Positions 24,853 through 34,496 of a stretch of DNA of 34,827 nt are shown here, one piece after another (within the stretch, counting starts at the first letter, position 1; each line of letters starts with the position of its first letter). Origin of the DNA: Pseudomonadota bacterium (GTDB lineage Bacteria; Pseudomonadota; Gammaproteobacteria; Burkholderiales; Sulfuriferulaceae); the NCBI GenBank assembly GCA_021795395.1, contig JAJYPN010000030.1, positions 1 through 34,827 on the forward strand, given 5' to 3'. A program made the position numbers and the translations under genes. The notes beneath the pieces were generated by a model. It saw only the letters and a list, made by a program, of their open reading frames with translations. It made no database searches and had not been told where the DNA came from.

Positions 24853-27800
24853 TTAATCTTTTAGCAAGCTGTCGAGGGTAACGGCCTTGGGTTTCACCAG
24901 CCAGAACCGGCCGACGATATCGCTGAAGTTATCCAGCATCCACGACGCGCGTTGACTCTCGGTATGCTGCTCGTGCGCTGCTATGCGCTGCTTGAGGAAA
25001 TGCCGGTATTCGGCAGTCGCTTCGGTATGGATACGCTGTATGTCGATCAGTTCGTTATTGTAGCGATGGGAAAAATCCGCCTGGTCGTCGTATACCAGCG
25101 CAAAGCCGCCGGTCATTCCTGCGCCGAAATTGATCCCCGTTTCGCCTAGCACGACCACGCAACCGCCCGTCATATATTCGCAGCAATGATCGCCCACGCC
25201 TTCGATGACGGCATACGTCCCCGAATTTCTGACGGCAAAGCGTTCGCCCGCAAGACCAGCTGCGTAAAGTTCGCCGCCGGTTGCGCCATACAGACAGGTA
25301 TTGCCCATGATCACGGCCTCATGCGTAGCGAAACCGGAATTTTCGGGCGGTCGGATGGCGATCAGTCCGCCCGACATACCTTTGCCCACGTAATCGTTGG
25401 CGTCGCCTTCCAGCAGCAAATGCAAGCCGTTATGATTCCATACGCCCAGACTCTGCCCGGCGGAACCGCGTAATGAAAGGGTCAGGCACCCTGCCGGCAA
25501 ACCCGTTGCGCCATGCACGCGAGCGATTTCACCGGACAGACGCGCGCCGATCGAGCGGTTGACGTTGCGCACCGAATAACTGAGCACTACAGGCGTTTTT
25601 GTACGTATGCATTCCTGCGCGTCGCGCAGCATCTGTTCGGCCAGATTGCCTTTGTCGAAAGAAGGATTGGACGCGCTGACGCAAAAGCGCGGTTCGGAAT
25701 CGGGAATATCGCCCTGGCTCAGCAAGGGCTGCAGGTTGAGACGTACCTGTCGTGGCGTTTCTCCGGCGTAGCGATGCAGCAGATCGACGCGACCGATCAA
25801 TTCCTCCATGCTGCGCACGCCGAGTTTTGCCATCCATTCGCGGGTTTCCATGGCGACGAAGGTAAAGAAGTTGACGACCATTTCCGGCAAGCCGATGAAA
25901 TGCTGCTTGCGCAAGCGCTCGTCCTGGGTGGCGACGCCGGTGGCGCAGTTATTAAGATGGCAGATGCGCAGGTATTTGCAGCCCAGCGCGATCATCGGTG
26001 CCGTTCCGAAACCGAAACTCTCGGCACCCAGTATCGCCGCCTTGACGACGTCGTGGCCGGTTTTCAGACCGCCGTCGGTCTGCACCCGGACGCGCCCGCG
26101 CAAACCGTTGGCGCGCAGCACTTGTTGCGCTTCGGATAGCCCCAGCTCCCACGGCGAACCTGCGTATTTTACGCTGGTGAGCGGAGACGCGCCGGTGCCA
26201 CCGTCGTAACCGGAAATGGTGATCAGGTCGGCATAGGCCTTGGCAACGCCGGCCGCAACCGTACCGACACCCGGTTCGGCGACCAGCTTGACCGACACCA
26301 GCGCCGCCGGATTGACCTGTTTCAGATCGAAAATCAGCTGCGCCAGATCTTCGATGGAATAAATATCGTGGTGCGGCGGCGGCGAAATCAGGGAAATTCC
26401 GGGTTTGGCGCAACGCAGCCGCGCTATCGTGGCGGACACCTTGTGCCCAGGTAACTGGCCGCCTTCGCCCGGTTTCGCGCCCTGCGCAATCTTGATTTGC
26501 AGGACTTCGGCGTTGACCAGATAGTGCGCCGTGACGCCGAAACGTCCCGAGGCGACCTGCTTGATTTTGGACATTTTCGACGTGCCGTAGCGCGCCGGAT
26601 CTTCGCCGCCTTCGCCCGAATTGGAGCGACCGCCGATGCGGTTCATGCCTTCGGCCAGCGCTTCGTGCGCTTCGGGTGAGAGGGCGCCGAGCGACATGCC
26701 GGCCGAATCGAAGCGCTTGAGGATTTTTTCTACCGACTCGACTTCTTCCAGCGGAATCGGCGCCATATCCCCGCGCAATGCCAGTAAATCCCGCAGCATC
26801 GCGATCTGGCGGTCGTTGACCAGATCGGCATATTCCTTGTACAGGGTGTAATCACCCGATTTGACGGCTTTTTGCAATTGCATCACGACATCGGGATGAT
26901 AAGCGTGGAATTCTTCGCCGAAGATGAATTTCAGCAAGCCGCCCTGCCCGATCGGCCGCATCGGGTTGTAAGCCAGGCGCGCGAGCTGTTTCTGGTCGTC
27001 CTCGAAATCGGCGAAATTCGCGCCGGAAATTCGGGATACCGTGCCTTTGAGGCATAAATCGATGACTTCTTCGTGGATGCCGATGGCTTCGAACAATTGC
27101 GCGCCGCGATAGCTCGCCACGGTGGAGATTCCCATTTTCGACAGAACCTTGAGCAGTCCCTTGTCGATGCCTTTACGATAATTCGCCAGCGCTTTTTCCG
27201 CCTTGACGTCGATGTCGCGCGCATCGACCAGCGCGAGGATGATTTGATACGCCAGATACGGATACACCGCGGTCGCACCGTAACCGATCAAACAGGCGAT
27301 CTGGTGCGGATCGCGCGCGCTGGCGGTTTCCACCAGCAGATTGCAGTTGCAGCGCAGTCCCGCGCTGATCAGAGCGTGATGCACGGTGCCGACTGCGAAC
27401 AGGGCGTGTATCGGTAAACGTGTTTTGCCGATTTCGCGGTCAGTAAGCACGATGATGACTTGGCCGTCCTTGACGGCCTTGATCGTATCGGCAGCCAATT
27501 GGCGGATTGCCGCCTGCAATGTGGTTTGCGACGGATCGTAGCTGAGTTCCAGACGGATCGAACGATAAGCCGGATCGTTTAACGTGGTCAGATGATTATA
27601 GGCGTCGCGCGACAAAACCGGCGACGGCACTTCCAGGCGATGGGCGTGCGCCGGGGTTTCCTCGAACAGATTGCGTTCGGGGCCGAAGCAGGTATTCAGC
27701 GACATGACCACCGCTTCGCGGATCGGGTCGATAGGCGGATTGGTGACCTGAGCGAATTGCTGGCGCAGGAAATCGAAAGGTGAACGTATCGTTTGCGACA

Positions 27801-29298
27801 ATACCGCCATCGGCGTATCGTCGCCCATCGAACCAACCGCTTCCTGTCCGTCTTCGGCCAGTACCCGCAAGATCTGGTCGCGCTCTTCGAAACTCACGCC
27901 GAACAGTTTCTGATACACCGCCAGACTGGGCGCGTCCATGCGTTCGGTATCGGCGTCTTGAGCCATTCCAAGCTCCAGGCGCTGCGCGCGTTTGAGCCAT
28001 TCCCGGTACGGGTGCGCGGTCTTGAGTTCGTTTTCAATGTCGGTCGGCAACAGAATCCGTCCGGTTGCGAGGTCGGCGGCGATCATTTGGCCCGGTTTGA
28101 TGCGACCCTTTTGCACGACTTCGCCGGGCGGATAATCCCACACGCCGATTTCCGAAGCGATGGTGAAATGCCGGTCTTTAGTGACCACGTAACGCGCCGG
28201 TCGCAAGCCGTTGCGATCGAGCAGGCAGGCGCCGTAACGGCCATCGGTCAGCACTACGCCGGCAGGACCGTCCCACGGCTCCATATGCATGGAGTTGTAT
28301 TCGTAGAAAGCGCGCAGGTCCGCGTCCATCTCGGGTACATTCTGCCAGGCCGGCGGAATCAGCATGCGCAGGCTGCGAAACAGTCCCGCGCCGCCCATCA
28401 CCAGGCCCTCGAGCATATTGTCCATGCTGTACGAGTCCGAACCGTTGCGTGAGACGATAGGCCGGACATCATCCATGTTCGGGATCATCGGCGTTTCGAA
28501 CTTGCGTTCACGCGCCAGCGACCAGTTGCGGTTGCCCTGCACGGTATTGATTTCGCCGTTGTGCGCAAGATAGCGGAACGGCTGCGCCAGCCGCCATTCC
28601 GGCCAGGTATTGGTCGAAAAACGCTGATGGTAAACGGCTAAGGAAGCGGTAAAGCGTTCGTCGTTCAGATCGCGGAAGAAGACCGACAGCGCCGCAGGCA
28701 TGACCAGGCCTTTGTATAAAATCACATTGCCGGATAAGGTCGGGATATAAAAGGTCTGGTCGGCTTCCAGCGCTTTTTCGGTCAGCCGCCGGGCGATGTA
28801 GAGTCTGCGTTCGAATACTCCGGTGTCCATCGCCGCCGGGCAATTGACGAATATCTGCTCGAAATGCGGCAGGGTCGCCAGTGCGTATTCGCCGCACACC
28901 GAACTGTCTACCGGCAGTTCGCGGTAGCCCGCCACGGTGAGTCCTTGCGCCGTTAATTGCCGGTTTAACTCGATACGTGCTGCATTTGCCCGCTCGGTAT
29001 CCTGATTCAGAAACACCAGTCCGGCCGCGTAATGGGCATTCAGCGTGAACCCGCATTCGGCGGCGACCGCGCGTAAAAAACTGTCCGGCTTTTTGAACAA
29101 AACTCCACAACCGTCGCCGGATTTGCCGTCGGCGGCGACCGCGCCACGATGCGTCAAGCATGCCAAAGACGAAATGGCCGTACGCACCAGCCAGTGGCTG
29201 GGCTGGTCGTCTAACTGCGCCATTAACCCGAAACCGCAACTATCCTGTTCAAAATCAGGGCTGTATAACGTCCCCTGCAACCAGCTTTGTCTGTTCAT
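24853..29298 (-). CDS. gltB: Glutamate synthase [NADPH] large subunit
   Basis: A 1481-residue enzyme that makes two glutamates from glutamine and 2-oxoglutarate. The class II glutaminase domain begins at the catalytic Cys22 in DSCGFGLMAQL, so a 21-residue propeptide should be removed. The central domain follows (about 450-800), then the FMN-binding synthase domain with SGEGGEDPARY and GGQLPGHKVS. The [3Fe-4S] cluster cysteines are C1107, C1113 and C1118 (GCKYLRICHLNNC). The C-terminal beta-helix (about 1230-1450) shows repeated glycine-rich turns such as GKGMSGG and GATGGELYAAG. It is full length, with gltD and hemE downstream. Confidence 0.98.
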   Translation of the reverse strand: MNRQSWLQGTLYSPDFEQDSCGFGLMAQLDDQPSHWLVRTAISSLACLTHRGAVAADGKSGDGCGVLFKKPDSFLRAVAAECGFTLNAHYAAGLVFLNQDTERANAARIELNRQLTAQGLTVAGYRELPVDSSVCGEYALATLPHFEQIFVNCPAAMDTGVFERRLYIARRLTEKALEADQTFYIPTLSGNVILYKGLVMPAALSVFFRDLNDERFTASLAVYHQRFSTNTWPEWRLAQPFRYLAHNGEINTVQGNRNWSLARERKFETPMIPNMDDVRPIVSRNGSDSYSMDNMLEGLVMGGAGLFRSLRMLIPPAWQNVPEMDADLRAFYEYNSMHMEPWDGPAGVVLTDGRYGACLLDRNGLRPARYVVTKDRHFTIASEIGVWDYPPGEVVQKGRIKPGQMIAADLATGRILLPTDIENELKTAHPYREWLKRAQRLELGMAQDADTERMDAPSLAVYQKLFGVSFEERDQILRVLAEDGQEAVGSMGDDTPMAVLSQTIRSPFDFLRQQFAQVTNPPIDPIREAVVMSLNTCFGPERNLFEETPAHAHRLEVPSPVLSRDAYNHLTTLNDPAYRSIRLELSYDPSQTTLQAAIRQLAADTIKAVKDGQVIIVLTDREIGKTRLPIHALFAVGTVHHALISAGLRCNCNLLVETASARDPHQIACLIGYGATAVYPYLAYQIILALVDARDIDVKAEKALANYRKGIDKGLLKVLSKMGISTVASYRGAQLFEAIGIHEEVIDLCLKGTVSRISGANFADFEDDQKQLARLAYNPMRPIGQGGLLKFIFGEEFHAYHPDVVMQLQKAVKSGDYTLYKEYADLVNDRQIAMLRDLLALRGDMAPIPLEEVESVEKILKRFDSAGMSLGALSPEAHEALAEGMNRIGGRSNSGEGGEDPARYGTSKMSKIKQVASGRFGVTAHYLVNAEVLQIKIAQGAKPGEGGQLPGHKVSATIARLRCAKPGISLISPPPHHDIYSIEDLAQLIFDLKQVNPAALVSVKLVAEPGVGTVAAGVAKAYADLITISGYDGGTGASPLTSVKYAGSPWELGLSEAQQVLRANGLRGRVRVQTDGGLKTGHDVVKAAILGAESFGFGTAPMIALGCKYLRICHLNNCATGVATQDERLRKQHFIGLPEMVVNFFTFVAMETREWMAKLGVRSMEELIGRVDLLHRYAGETPRQVRLNLQPLLSQGDIPDSEPRFCVSASNPSFDKGNLAEQMLRDAQECIRTKTPVVLSYSVRNVNRSIGARLSGEIARVHGATGLPAGCLTLSLRGSAGQSLGVWNHNGLHLLLEGDANDYVGKGMSGGLIAIRPPENSGFATHEAVIMGNTCLYGATGGELYAAGLAGERFAVRNSGTYAVIEGVGDHCCEYMTGGCVVVLGETGINFGAGMTGGFALVYDDQADFSHRYNNELIDIQRIHTEATAEYRHFLKQRIAAHEQHTESQRASWMLDNFSDIVGRFWLVKPKAVTLDSLLKD

Positions 29299-29710
29299 TG
29301 GTAGCGATATAAAAGTAAAAGCGAAATAGGATCGATTTTACTCCGCTTATGCTATATCAGGCAATGCTAAATCGGGTTTGGTGGCGGTTGTAAGGAAAGA
29401 GGAGTTTCGAGGGCAGGTCTAACCATCCAACATTCATAATCTAACTAAATACGTGTCTCATCCTAATTAAAAATCATTAACCCATCTTGTAAGCGGTTTG
29501 GATTAGCGTCGATTGTCGGTTTTGCCCTTGCCACGACATAAAACCTAAGCAATTAGCGGCAGATTACGTACTGCAGGAAATGCTGCTTACATCGGCAAAT
29601 TGGCAAAGAGCGTCGCGAGCGGCGAAAGCAGTCCCGCCGCCGCAGATGATGTGGCCGCGCCGACAGCGGAAATTGCTCTCGCAAGTCAAAATTAGCTAGA
29701 ACCGTAGTGC
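29299..29710. other. gltB-pyrC intergenic region
   Basis: These 412 bases separate the gltB start and the pyrC stop (both minus strand). The first part (29299-29545) is AT-rich and should hold the gltB promoter; no strong consensus is evident. The second part is GC-richer and holds a short coding-like frame described separately. No RNA gene is visible. Confidence 0.4.
29549..29695 (+). pseudogene. Possible 3' remnant of a lost gene
   Basis: A plus-strand frame of 48 codons without a start runs from just after a TAA to TAG 29693-29695. It reads as SGRLRTAGNAAYIGKLAK, then an Ala/Pro/Asp-rich end (SPAAADDVAAPTAEIALASQ). It is GC-rich against AT-rich flanks and looks like the helical end of a real protein with an acidic alanine-rich tail, somewhat phasin-like. 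The family is not established. It may be chance. Confidence 0.25.
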
Positions 29711-30742
29711 TTACTCTATCCGCCACGCAATATTTCCTCCCGCCCCGAGCGGAATGATCGCATCGCCGTCCAATTCGATCCGGTCGGGCGGGGTCCAGGG
29801 CTGACGGATCAGGCTTATCGTATCGGTGTTGCGTGGCAGGCCGTAAAAATCTGCGCCGAAATGGCTGGCAAACCCTTCGAGTTTGTCGAGTGCGCCTGCC
29901 GTTTCGAAGGCTGCTGCGTAAAGTTCGATAGCGGCGTGGGCGGTATAGATGCCGGCGCAGCCGCAGGCCGATTGCTTGGCATTTTGTAGATGCGGTGCGC
30001 TATCGGTGCCGAGAAAAAATTTCGGATTGCCGCTAGTGGCGGCGGCGACGAGCGCCAATCGGTGCCTTTCTCGTTTCAGTATAGGAAGGCAGTAATAATG
30101 CGGGCGAATGCCGCCCTGGAACATCGCGTTGCGATTGTATAACAGATGGTGCGCGGTGATGGTCGCCGCAATCGTCGGCGCGGCGGCTGCCACGTAGGTG
30201 GCGCCATCGGCGGTGGTGATATGTTCGAGTACGATTTTAAGTGCCGGAAAAGCCTGCGCCAGCGGCAGGAGATGGCGTTCGATAAAAACGCTTTCGCGGT
30301 CGAAAATATCGACGGCGGGATCGGTGACTTCGCCGTGCAGCAGTAGCGGCAAGCCTTGTTTTTCCATTTCTGCAATTACCGGATACGTCTTGCGCAGTTC
30401 GGTTACACCCAGGTCGGAGTTCGTCGTCGCTCCGGCGGGATAGTATTTCACCGCATGCACGATGCCGCTGCTCTTTGCGCGGCCGATTTCGGCGGGGTCG
30501 GTGTTGTCGGTGAGATACAGCGTCATCAGCGGTTCGAACCGCATGCCGTCCGGCAATGCCGCAAGTATGCGTGCGCGATACGCTTCGGCATCGCGTGTCG
30601 TTCGAATCGGCGGTTTAAGATTGGGCATGACGATGGCGCGACCGAAACGTCGCGCGGTATCGGGCAGTACCTTCCGTAACAAGTCGCCGTCGCGCAGATG
30701 TACGTGCCAGTCGTCGGGGCGGATCAGGGTCAGTCGATTCAT
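29711..30742 (-). CDS. pyrC: Dihydroorotase
   Basis: A 343-residue zinc amidohydrolase of pyrimidine synthesis that interconverts carbamoyl aspartate and dihydroorotate. The metal ligands H13 and H15 are in [10 protein letters not shown], the bridging carboxylated lysine is K99 in AVKYYPAG, and later ligands are in LLLHGEV, LEHITT and GTDSAPH. Length and motifs are those of the class II (E. coli PyrC) type. The start overlaps the rsmI stop as ATGA, so the two genes are coupled, an unusual pairing. Confidence 0.97.
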   Translation of the reverse strand: MNRLTLIRPDDWHVHLRDGDLLRKVLPDTARRFGRAIVMPNLKPPIRTTRDAEAYRARILAALPDGMRFEPLMTLYLTDNTDPAEIGRAKSSGIVHAVKYYPAGATTNSDLGVTELRKTYPVIAEMEKQGLPLLLHGEVTDPAVDIFDRESVFIERHLLPLAQAFPALKIVLEHITTADGATYVAAAAPTIAATITAHHLLYNRNAMFQGGIRPHYYCLPILKRERHRLALVAAATSGNPKFFLGTDSAPHLQNAKQSACGCAGIYTAHAAIELYAAAFETAGALDKLEGFASHFGADFYGLPRNTDTISLIRQPWTPPDRIELDGDAIIPLGAGGNIAWRIE

Positions 30743-31590
30743 AAGTCGGTCTTTTGCAAGGTGAGCGCGAGTTTGTAACAGGTGTTCTTTTTGACGCCGG
30801 TCAATTTGGCGGCGATGTGCACAGCTTGTCTCAAGGGCAGTTCGTCCATTAAGACGGTTAGCGTATTGCGTAATTCAGCGTGATCGTCCGTATTATCGCC
30901 GGCAGCGGCGCCGCCGACTATCAATACGAATTCGCCTTTTTGCCGGTTGGCATCGGCGCTGAGCCATGCTTCGGCTTCCGCCAGCGGCAGGCTGTGAATG
31001 GATTCGAACAGTTTGGTCAATTCGCGCGCGAAGGTGACGCGGCGTGTACCTCCCAGTATCCTGGCGAGATCCGCCACGCATTCGACGATGCGGTGCGGCG
31101 CTTCGTAAAATACCAGGGTGTAGGGCAACGCCGCCAGAGTTTGCAGGCTGGCTTGTCTATGGTTGGGTTTCGCCGGCAGAAATCCGTAAAACAGCCAGTT
31201 CGGCGCGACGATGCCCGACGCCGACAAGGCGCAGATGACGGCGCTGGCGCCCGGTACCGGAATGACGCGGATCGCCGCATCGTGTGCAGCGGCGATGAGC
31301 AGGGTACCCGGGTCGCTGATCGCTGGCGTGCCGGCATCGCTGATGAGGGCGACGTTTTTGCCTGCCAGCAATTCGGCGATCAAATACCGGGAAGCATGTT
31401 GTTCGTTGTGTTCGTGCAAGGCGGTAAACCTGGCGGAAATGCCGAGCCGAGCCAGCAATTGTCCGCTATGTCGGGTGTCTTCGGCGGCAATCAGATCTGC
31501 CGATTTGAGTGTTTCCAGCGCGCGCTGGGTGATATCGTTCAGATTACCGATAGGTGTTGCAACCACATATAATGAGCCGGGACTCTGCAT
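30739..31590 (-). CDS. rsmI: 16S rRNA (cytidine-1402-2'-O)-methyltransferase
   Basis: A 283-residue tetrapyrrole-methylase-fold enzyme that methylates the ribose of C1402 in the ribosomal P site, using S-adenosylmethionine. Signatures are [14 protein letters not shown] near the start, [23 protein letters not shown] (SAM binding), [14 protein letters not shown] and VFYEAPHRI. It is divergent from yraN, as in many gammaproteobacteria, but the lpoA gene usual in between in enterics is absent. Confidence 0.96.
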   Translation of the reverse strand: MQSPGSLYVVATPIGNLNDITQRALETLKSADLIAAEDTRHSGQLLARLGISARFTALHEHNEQHASRYLIAELLAGKNVALISDAGTPAISDPGTLLIAAAHDAAIRVIPVPGASAVICALSASGIVAPNWLFYGFLPAKPNHRQASLQTLAALPYTLVFYEAPHRIVECVADLARILGGTRRVTFARELTKLFESIHSLPLAEAEAWLSADANRQKGEFVLIVGGAAAGDNTDDHAELRNTLTVLMDELPLRQAVHIAAKLTGVKKNTCYKLALTLQKTDL

Positions 31591-31674
31591 GTTCTTATTT
31601 TAACTCATAATAACTAAAAGTTATGCATGCGGTCTGCGTGAACATTTTTATTTTTCACTTATTGAGGAATGCGT

Positions 31675-32007
31675 ATGGCAAATGGTATCAAGGCGGAACA
31701 GCAAGCCGCTGCGTATCTGTTGCGACAAGGGCTGACGTTGCGCGAGCGTAATTTTCGGTGTCGGATGGGAGAAATCGATCTCATTATGTACGAAGGAGCG
31801 ATGCTGGTATTCGTGGAGGTGAGGCAACGCAGTAGCCTGAAATACGGTGGCGCAATTGCCAGCATAGACCGCCGTAAACAGCAGAAAATAATTCTTGCCG
31901 CACAATTTTATTTGGCGCGATTAACAAATTTGCCACCATGCCGGTTCGATGCAGTGCTTATCGAGGGTGATGCCATAAAATGGTTGCGAAATGCGTTTGG
32001 AGCTTGA
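31675..32007 (+). CDS. yraN: YraN family protein (UPF0102)
   Basis: A 110-residue protein with a restriction-endonuclease-like fold and unknown biological role. I chose ATG 31675 because GAGGA (31664-31668) is well spaced for it but touches the ATG at 31669. Visible motifs are GIKAEQQAAAYLLRQG, RNFRCRMGEIDLIM (with the conserved Glu-Ile-Asp) and VFVEVRQRSS, which together look like a PD-(D/E)XK-type site. YraN is widely found beside rsmI and diaA. Confidence 0.93.
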   Translation: MANGIKAEQQAAAYLLRQGLTLRERNFRCRMGEIDLIMYEGAMLVFVEVRQRSSLKYGGAIASIDRRKQQKIILAAQFYLARLTNLPPCRFDAVLIEGDAIKWLRNAFGA

Positions 32008-32199
32008 GAGAATGACTTTACTATCAGGCAATAATAAAAGCTTTCTCATTCCGCACATAATCTTTTAATGTTACCACGCGTACAGACGGTGCATTATCAG
32101 GGAAACAAAATAGATCGCATCATTAATCCATTTAATGATGAGTTAGATTTCCCCGAAGCAAGGGAATCATTTTTGGTTTCAATTAAGGAGATGAAGATT

Positions 32200-32610
32200 A
32201 TGGCTACCAATCAAGGCAACTCGTCCAGTACCCGCGGTGGAACCAGCGAGCAGCATGCTGCAGCGGGCCATCAAAGTCACAAAAACGATAGCGGAAGCCA
32301 TGGCGGACACAGCAGCCATTCTTCCGGCACGCAAGGCGGCAGCAGCGAGCAGCATGCTGAAGCTGGTCGCCAGAGCCACAAGAATGACAGCAGTTCCGGC
32401 AGTAATCATGGCGGACACAGCAGCCATTCTTCCGGCACGCAAGGCGGCAGCAGCGAGCAGCATGCCGAAGCCGGCCGCCAGAGCCATAAGAATGACAGCA
32501 GTTCCGGCAGCAGTCATGGCGGAAGTCACGGCAGTCATTCATCCACCCGTGGCGGCACCAGTGAGCAGCATGCCGAAGCCGGCCGCCAGAGCCACAAGAA
32601 TGACAAGTAA
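32200..32610 (+). CDS. KGG-type stress repeat protein, His/Ser/Gly-rich
   Basis: A 136-residue, fully hydrophilic protein. The start at ATG 32200 has AAGGAG about 9 bases upstream. It contains four copies of a unit like GGTSEQHAEAGRQSHKND (from residues 13, 46, 82 and 118), which resembles the KGG stress-induced repeat of GsiB and similar desiccation or stress proteins. Spacers are GSHGGHSSHSS-like. Beyond Met1 and alanine it has no hydrophobic residue: no Val, Ile, Leu, Phe, Tyr, Trp, Pro or Cys. Eighteen of 136 residues are histidine. It should be disordered and soluble; protection of other proteins, or metal binding by histidines, is inference. A hairpin terminator follows. Confidence 0.8.
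   Translation: MATNQGNSSSTRGGTSEQHAAAGHQSHKNDSGSHGGHSSHSSGTQGGSSEQHAEAGRQSHKNDSSSGSNHGGHSSHSSGTQGGSSEQHAEAGRQSHKNDSSSGSSHGGSHGSHSSTRGGTSEQHAEAGRQSHKNDK
32302..32517 (+). repeat. Tandem 108-base duplication inside the repeat gene
   Basis: Two adjacent 108-base (36-codon) units, 32302-32409 and 32410-32517, are nearly identical at DNA level and encode almost the same 36 residues. They point to recent duplication and a site likely to change length by recombination. Confidence 0.85.
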
Positions 32611-32627
32611 TCGTTAGTGCAGTAATG

Positions 32628-32648
32628 CCGGGTTATTCAATAGCCCGG
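32628..32648 (+). terminator. Hairpin after the KGG-repeat gene
   Basis: CCGGGTTAT and ATAGCCCGG pair over 9 bases (one G-U) around a 3-base loop, 17 bases past the stop. Only a short GATTT follows, so it may be a weak terminator. It isolates this gene from the SIS-domain gene downstream. Confidence 0.55.
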
Positions 32649-32764
32649 TAAGTGATTTCCCAACAAAAAATTATCTGGTCTGTCAGCTTGCTGCAATAGC
32701 ATGCAAGAAATAGGCGAGATTAACCGGTAGTTGCATGGCTGTGGCATAATTATCATATTAATAG

Positions 32765-33384
<620 letters not shown>

Positions 33385-33385
<1 letters not shown>

Positions 33386-33969
33386 TGCGTAAATTATTGA
33401 TGCTGGCGTTGGCGGGAGTGACGGTTCTGCCTTTGTTGCAAGGATGCGTACCATTGATTGCGGCGGGTGCCGGCGCGGGAACCATGATGGCGGTAGACCG
33501 GCGCAGTTCGGGGGCTTACATCGACGACAAGGAAATCGAATTGCGCGTTGCCAATGATATCGATACCGCATTTCCGGGCGATTACGTACACGTCGACGTC
33601 ATGAGCTTCAATCGTGCGGTATTGCTGACGGGCGAAGTGCCCGACGAGCAAACCAAACAGAAGGTGGCGGATATTGCGCAAAGGGTAATGGATGTAACGA
33701 AAGTCTATAATGAAATCAGGATCGGCCCTCCCACTACCCTGACTATCCGCACCAGTGATGCGTATCTCTCGACTGCGGTTAAAACCCGCTTCCTTGACGC
33801 TAAACTTTTCCCCGTATCGGCTGTAAAAGTGACCACTGAAGATGGCGTAGTCTACCTGATGGGTTTCGTTACCCAGCAGGAAGGCGACGATGCGGCGAAG
33901 ATAGCCAGCACGACGAGCGGCGTCGTGAGCGTGGTGAAACTGTTCGAGTACATAAGCAAGGCGCCCTGA
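33385..33969 (+). CDS. dolP: BON-domain outer-membrane lipoprotein (DolP/YraP type)
   Basis: A 194-residue lipoprotein that starts at ATG 33385, overlapping the previous TAA by one base. The signal peptide ends in the lipobox LLQGC with lipidated C21, followed by a Gly/Ala-rich stretch. Two BON domains follow (about 45-115 and 120-190), with the marks AVLLTGEVPDE in the first and GVVYLMGFVTQQEGD in the second. DolP keeps the outer-membrane barrier intact at the septum. The order diaA-dolP is conserved in gammaproteobacteria. Confidence 0.92.
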
Positions 33970-34469
33970 TGCCGGAATTCGCCGTGCCTGCATTCGAGGC
34001 GAAAATCGTGACCGTAGCGCAACTCGAATCGCAATTGGCGGAGAGACGGCGGCCGCTGGTATTTACCAACGGCTGTTTTGATATCCTGCACCGCGGTCAT
34101 GTCACCTATCTGGCGCAAGCGCGGGCCTTGGGGGCAATGCTGGTCGTCGGCGTCAACAGCGACGAGTCGGTGCGTCGTCAAGGCAAGGGTGACGACAGGC
34201 CGCTCAATGGCTTGGACGATCGTATGGCCGTGCTGGCGGCACTGGCTTGCGTCGATTTTGTCGTGGCGTTTGCCGACGATACGCCGTTAACGCTTATTCG
34301 ACAGCTGCGTCCGGACATTCTCGTCAAAGGCGGCGATTGGCCGGTGCATGCCATGGTTGGCAGTGCAGACGTAGCAAGCTGGGGCGGCCGGGCCATGTCG
34401 ATTCCGTTTTTGCATACGGTGTCCACTACAGCGTTGTTGGCGAAAATACGCCGGACGCATCTGGCATGA
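33969..34469 (+). CDS. hldC: D-glycero-beta-D-manno-heptose 1-phosphate adenylyltransferase
   Basis: A 166-residue cytidylyltransferase-fold enzyme that forms ADP-heptose for the lipopolysaccharide core. It is the stand-alone form of the C-terminal domain of HldE (RfaE domain II). The nucleotide site is FTNGCFDILHRGH (32-44), with VVGVNSDESVRR and ILVKGGDW after it. Its start shares one base with the dolP stop, so the two are coupled. The separate kinase domain (HldA type) is not in the window. Confidence 0.93.
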   Translation: MPEFAVPAFEAKIVTVAQLESQLAERRRPLVFTNGCFDILHRGHVTYLAQARALGAMLVVGVNSDESVRRQGKGDDRPLNGLDDRMAVLAALACVDFVVAFADDTPLTLIRQLRPDILVKGGDWPVHAMVGSADVASWGGRAMSIPFLHTVSTTALLAKIRRTHLA

Positions 34470-34496
34470 TGGTTCTGTTCACTTTTTGAGGTGCCC

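Noticed and set aside
25513-26139. 208-codon plus-strand frame inside gltB
   Set aside because: It is a shadow of the GC-rich third codon positions of gltB, whose own frame is full length with all cluster and active-site residues.
30880-31572. 230-codon plus-strand frame opposite rsmI
   Set aside because: rsmI on the other strand has full family motifs; this frame has none.
32302-32517. Possible CRISPR-like repeats
   Set aside because: The repeat units are adjacent, 108 bases long and in frame within a protein gene, with no unique spacers and no cas genes.
32179-32538. 119-codon minus-strand frame with hydrophobic repeats opposite the KGG gene
   Set aside because: The repeats mirror the duplicated DNA; the plus frame has a good ribosome-binding site and known repeat motif.
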